Below are positions 13,844-15,384 of a stretch of DNA of 15,384 nt, piece by piece. Origin of the DNA: Acidimicrobiia bacterium (GTDB taxonomy: Bacteria > Actinomycetota > Acidimicrobiia > Acidimicrobiales > Poriferisodalaceae); contig JALSTE010000211.1 of the NCBI GenBank assembly GCA_026983855.1, positions 1 through 15,384 of the forward strand. Direction: 5' to 3'. The notes beneath the pieces were generated by a model. That model did no database searches and was not told the origin of the DNA. It was given only the letters and a program-made list of their open reading frames with translations. Both the position numbers and the translations under genes were made by a program. How positions within the stretch are numbered: the stretch's first letter is position 1; the number at the start of each line of letters is the position of its first letter.

Positions 13844-14238
13844 GAGCCGGTGATGGTGGCGACATCGGGGCCTCCGTAGATCTCGGTGCAGACCCGATCG
13901 GCGGGGGGACCCTCCACCAGGCGGGTCCGGACCTCCTCCCGCCCCAGGGCCTCACAGGCCTGATTGGCGTCGAGGGCCACGTCACCGGTGATGGTGGCGG
14001 TGTCGCCGAGGCAGGTGATCGTGTAGGAGAGGGTCTCCGCCTCGGGATGGGTGATCGTCACGTCCAGGGTCACCACCGGGTACGGCCCCGATCCCAGCGG
14101 TGTGTCGGGCACGGTGGAGTCGGGCGTGCTGGTCGCGGGGGTCTCCGAGCCGCCTCCGTCCGCCCCCTGGACCGGATCCGAACCACAGGCCGAGGCCAGC
14201 AGGGCGATGATGGTGGTGATCACGAGGATTGGTTTCAT
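13711..14238 (-). CDS. Subtilisin-inhibitor-like (SSI) lipoprotein
   Basis: The 175-residue product starts at ATG 14238 with a signal peptide (MKPILVITTIIALLASAC) and lipid-anchor Cys18, then a Ser/Thr/Pro-rich spacer (about 20-52) and a compact domain. The domain has four cysteines, 76, 95, 117 and 151, with spacings of 19, 22 and 34. It carries the pattern C...ACEAL...CTEIYGGP...GSYDG...DGC, which is that of Streptomyces subtilisin inhibitor-like proteins (protease inhibitor family I16). By alignment to SSI, where P1 is two residues after the third cysteine, P1 would be Glu119. It may protect the cell surface against proteases, but an unusual P1 leaves function open. An upstream in-frame ATG at 14334 would put 32 charged residues before the signal, so it is rejected. 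AAGAG shortly before the ATG is a weak ribosome site. It is divergent from the lipoprotein gene at 14415. Confidence 0.75.
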   Translation of the reverse strand: MKPILVITTIIALLASACGSDPVQGADGGGSETPATSTPDSTVPDTPLGSGPYPVVTLDVTITHPEAETLSYTITCLGDTATITGDVALDANQACEALGREEVRTRLVEGPPADRVCTEIYGGPDVATITGSYDGIDGVSVNTTVDRTDGCGINDWDVLLAGVLPPALGVVESTS

Positions 14239-14414
14239 GTTCTCTTCGACGTCGCCGGGGGCCCGGTCGGTTCCCCGGTGCCCGAATGTTCTCGGTTCGG
14301 GTGGCTGTCGGGTTCGGGGCCGGGTGTTCGCCACGGGGGCGGGTTCCCCCCCGGCCGGCCACCGCCGTCGGACGGCGCGGGAACCGGGACCCCCGTCAGA
14401 ATCGTCAGAGGATC

Positions 14415-14804
14415 ATGAAGCTGCTCGCCGCCACTCTCGCCGCCATCCTCTCCCTGGCCGCCTGCTCCTCCGGCTCGTCGCCGGCGCCGACGGCGACCCT
14501 GTACCCGGTGGAGGGGCGGGTACACGCCGGCCCCACCTGTCCGACCATGTCGGACCCACCGGCTCCCGGATGTGAGGAGCAACCCGTCGGTGGGGCCCAT
14601 CTGGTGATTCTCGACCCCTCCGGTGGGCGGGTCACCGAGGTGGTGACGGACACCTCGGGGCGCTTCGCGGTGGAGCTGCCCGGTGGTGAGTACACCCTCG
14701 TTCCCCAGCCGGTGGAGGGCCTGCTGGGAACCGCCCCCGAGCAGGAATTCGCGGTGCCCGGAGCCGACGAGCTCGACGTGGCCTACGACACCGGGATCCG
14801 TTAG
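14415..14804 (+). CDS. Small lipoprotein, carboxypeptidase regulatory-like fold
   Basis: This is a 129-residue exported protein with a signal sequence and lipobox LAAC, Cys17. The mature part reads as a single prealbumin/carboxypeptidase-regulatory-like beta domain: VEGRVHAGPTCP, GGAHLVILDPSGG, TDTSGRFAVELPGGEYTLVPQP. Two further cysteines (in the CP and GCEE segments) may form a disulfide. Such domains are usually binding or structural modules on the cell surface; no enzymatic motif is seen. The ATG start is chosen because it begins exactly at the signal peptide; a GTG reading 62 codons further upstream would bury the signal. AGAGG lies close to the ATG as a rather tight ribosome site. It is divergent from the SSI-like lipoprotein with 176 bp between, which contains a CGTCAGA direct repeat at about 14394-14409. 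Confidence 0.75.
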   Translation: MKLLAATLAAILSLAACSSGSSPAPTATLYPVEGRVHAGPTCPTMSDPPAPGCEEQPVGGAHLVILDPSGGRVTEVVTDTSGRFAVELPGGEYTLVPQPVEGLLGTAPEQEFAVPGADELDVAYDTGIR

Positions 14805-14828
14805 ACGTACTTACCGCCGGGGACCGTT

Positions 14829-14971
14829 GGTTCGTGGCCGCTGGGTGCTGCCCTGTCTTGGTGGCTGACCGGGGTTCCCGCTCAGTCCTTCGATGCGCGG
14901 TTCGTGGCCGCTGGGTGCTGCCCTGTCTTGGTGGCTGACCGGGGTTCCCGCTCAGTCCTTCGATGCGCGGT
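14829..14971. repeat. Perfect tandem duplication, 2 x 70 bp
   Basis: Copy 1 (14829-14898) and copy 2 (14899-14968) are identical over 70 bp, and identity continues 3 bp further (to 14971 against 14901). The second copy contains the last codons and the stop (14952-14954) of the HxlR-family gene plus its downstream sequence; copy 1 therefore carries a duplicate of that gene tail. The period is not a multiple of three, and no recognisable element ends or target duplications flank it. Complete identity suggests a recent event, or an assembly error. Confidence 0.95.
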
Positions 14972-15302
14972 CGGTCCCCGGGACCTGGGTCCAGCTGCGT
15001 CCCCAGGCGGCCAGGGCCTCGAGAATGGGTTCGGTGTCACGTCCCGCCCGAGTCGGAACGTATTCGTAGCGGGGAGGACGCAGGCAGTACCGGCGGCGTT
15101 CGAGCAGTCCGTGGTCGACCAACTTGTTCAGGCGATCGGTGAGAACCGTGGGGGCGATCCCCAACTTTTGCTGGAGCTCGTCGAATCGGGTGATCCCGAA
15201 CAGGACCGTGTCCCGCAGGATGAGGGGTGTCCACCACTCACCGAGGATCTCCAGGGACTGGGCGATGGGACACGCCATGTCCGAGAAGCTCTTCCGTTTC
15301 AC
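14952..15302 (-). CDS. HxlR-family winged-helix transcriptional regulator
   Basis: This is a 116-residue DNA-binding protein of the HxlR type. It begins MKRKSFSDMACPIAQSLEIL followed by GEWWTPLILRD, the family hallmark, and then a winged helix-turn-helix with FDELQQKLGIAPTVLTDRL as recognition region and LVDHGLLERR as the wing. Cys11 is at the conserved position that in redox-sensing relatives (YodB, HypR) is oxidised, so electrophile or redox sensing is possible. GTG 15302 is chosen over the upstream TTG at 15338 because family members start at this point and TAGCGT (15315-15310) lies 7 nt before it, fitting a leaderless transcript. The target is probably a divergent gene beyond the right edge and its own promoter. 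The 3' end lies in the 70-bp tandem duplication. Confidence 0.9.
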   Translation of the reverse strand: MKRKSFSDMACPIAQSLEILGEWWTPLILRDTVLFGITRFDELQQKLGIAPTVLTDRLNKLVDHGLLERRRYCLRPPRYEYVPTRAGRDTEPILEALAAWGRSWTQVPGTDRASKD

Positions 15303-15303
15303 G

Positions 15304-15321
15304 GTCGCCACGCTAGGTGAC
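15304..15321 (-). promoter_or_regulatory. -10 box and likely autoregulatory operator of the HxlR-type gene
   Basis: Read on the minus strand, GTCACC-TAGCGT-GGCGAC is an inverted repeat with 6-bp arms (one mismatch) and a 6-bp centre, and the centre is exactly the TANNNT -10 hexamer. A dimer bound here would cover the promoter. The dyad ends directly before the proposed GTG start at 15302, so repression of its own leaderless transcript is plausible. Confidence 0.45.
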
Positions 15322-15384
15322 GTCCCCGTGAGCGACAACGGTGGCCGTGGAAGGGGCTGTGGCCAGGGTGGTGGGATGGGATCA

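Noticed and set aside
14829..14971. Tandem repeat considered as a CRISPR array, insertion-sequence end or tRNA-derived element
   Set aside because: There are only two directly abutting 70-bp copies with no spacers, no terminal inverted repeats, no transposase and no cloverleaf.
15329..15384. Possible plus-strand gene start (GTG 15329) running off the right edge
   Set aside because: HxlR-type regulators often have a divergent target, but the visible 18 or so codons are Gly-rich, no ribosome site or clear -10 box was found, and the frame cannot be tested within the window.

Overview
The window is very GC-rich throughout, with GTG/TTG starts, C/G-ending codons, four-base GTGA gene overlaps and two starts that sit 6-7 nt behind a TANNNT box (leaderless-type promoters). 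This points to a high-GC actinomycete. The gene types (RhaI-type rhamnose isomerase, small RdhA-like Fe-S protein, DUF4185 and subtilisin-inhibitor-like lipoproteins) would suit an environmental lineage such as Acidimicrobiia, but the class assignment is inference. No rRNA, tRNA, transposase, phage gene or CRISPR array was seen, and no gene-free stretch exceeds 300 bases.

Left part (1-5554): an alpha/beta hydrolase running off the left edge diverges from a compact L-rhamnose catabolic operon. The operon holds a fused rhamnulose-1-phosphate aldolase/dehydrogenase, a Pseudomonas stutzeri-type L-rhamnose isomerase and a rhamnulokinase. Together they would take L-rhamnose to L-rhamnulose, then to L-rhamnulose-1-phosphate, then to dihydroxyacetone phosphate plus L-lactaldehyde, with the C-terminal dehydrogenase domain oxidising lactaldehyde. 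Transporter, mutarotase and regulator are not in the window. The divergent control region carries an imperfect dyad at the hydrolase start codon and two near-contiguous perfect palindromes in the operon leader.

Middle part (5713-11934): a TauE/SafE-type membrane carrier converges on a DUF4185 lipoprotein. Upstream of the lipoprotein, on the same minus strand, are a two-gene operon (AMP-dependent acyl-CoA synthetase overlapping an RdhA/QueG-like double [4Fe-4S] protein by 4 bp) and an NRAMP-family transporter whose metal-site motifs depart from the canonical ones. The ligase plus RdhA-like pair is the most unusual combination here: it looks like a CoA-ester or carboxylate pathway ending in a low-potential Fe-S enzyme of unknown substrate.

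Right part (12079-15384): a PAS-GGDEF diguanylate cyclase, a small predicted membrane protein, a subtilisin-inhibitor-like lipoprotein convergent with it, a divergent lipoprotein with a carboxypeptidase-regulatory-like fold, and an HxlR-family regulator. The regulator's 3' end lies inside a perfect 2 x 70 bp tandem duplication. Its promoter has a dyad wrapped around the -10 box, as expected for autoregulation.
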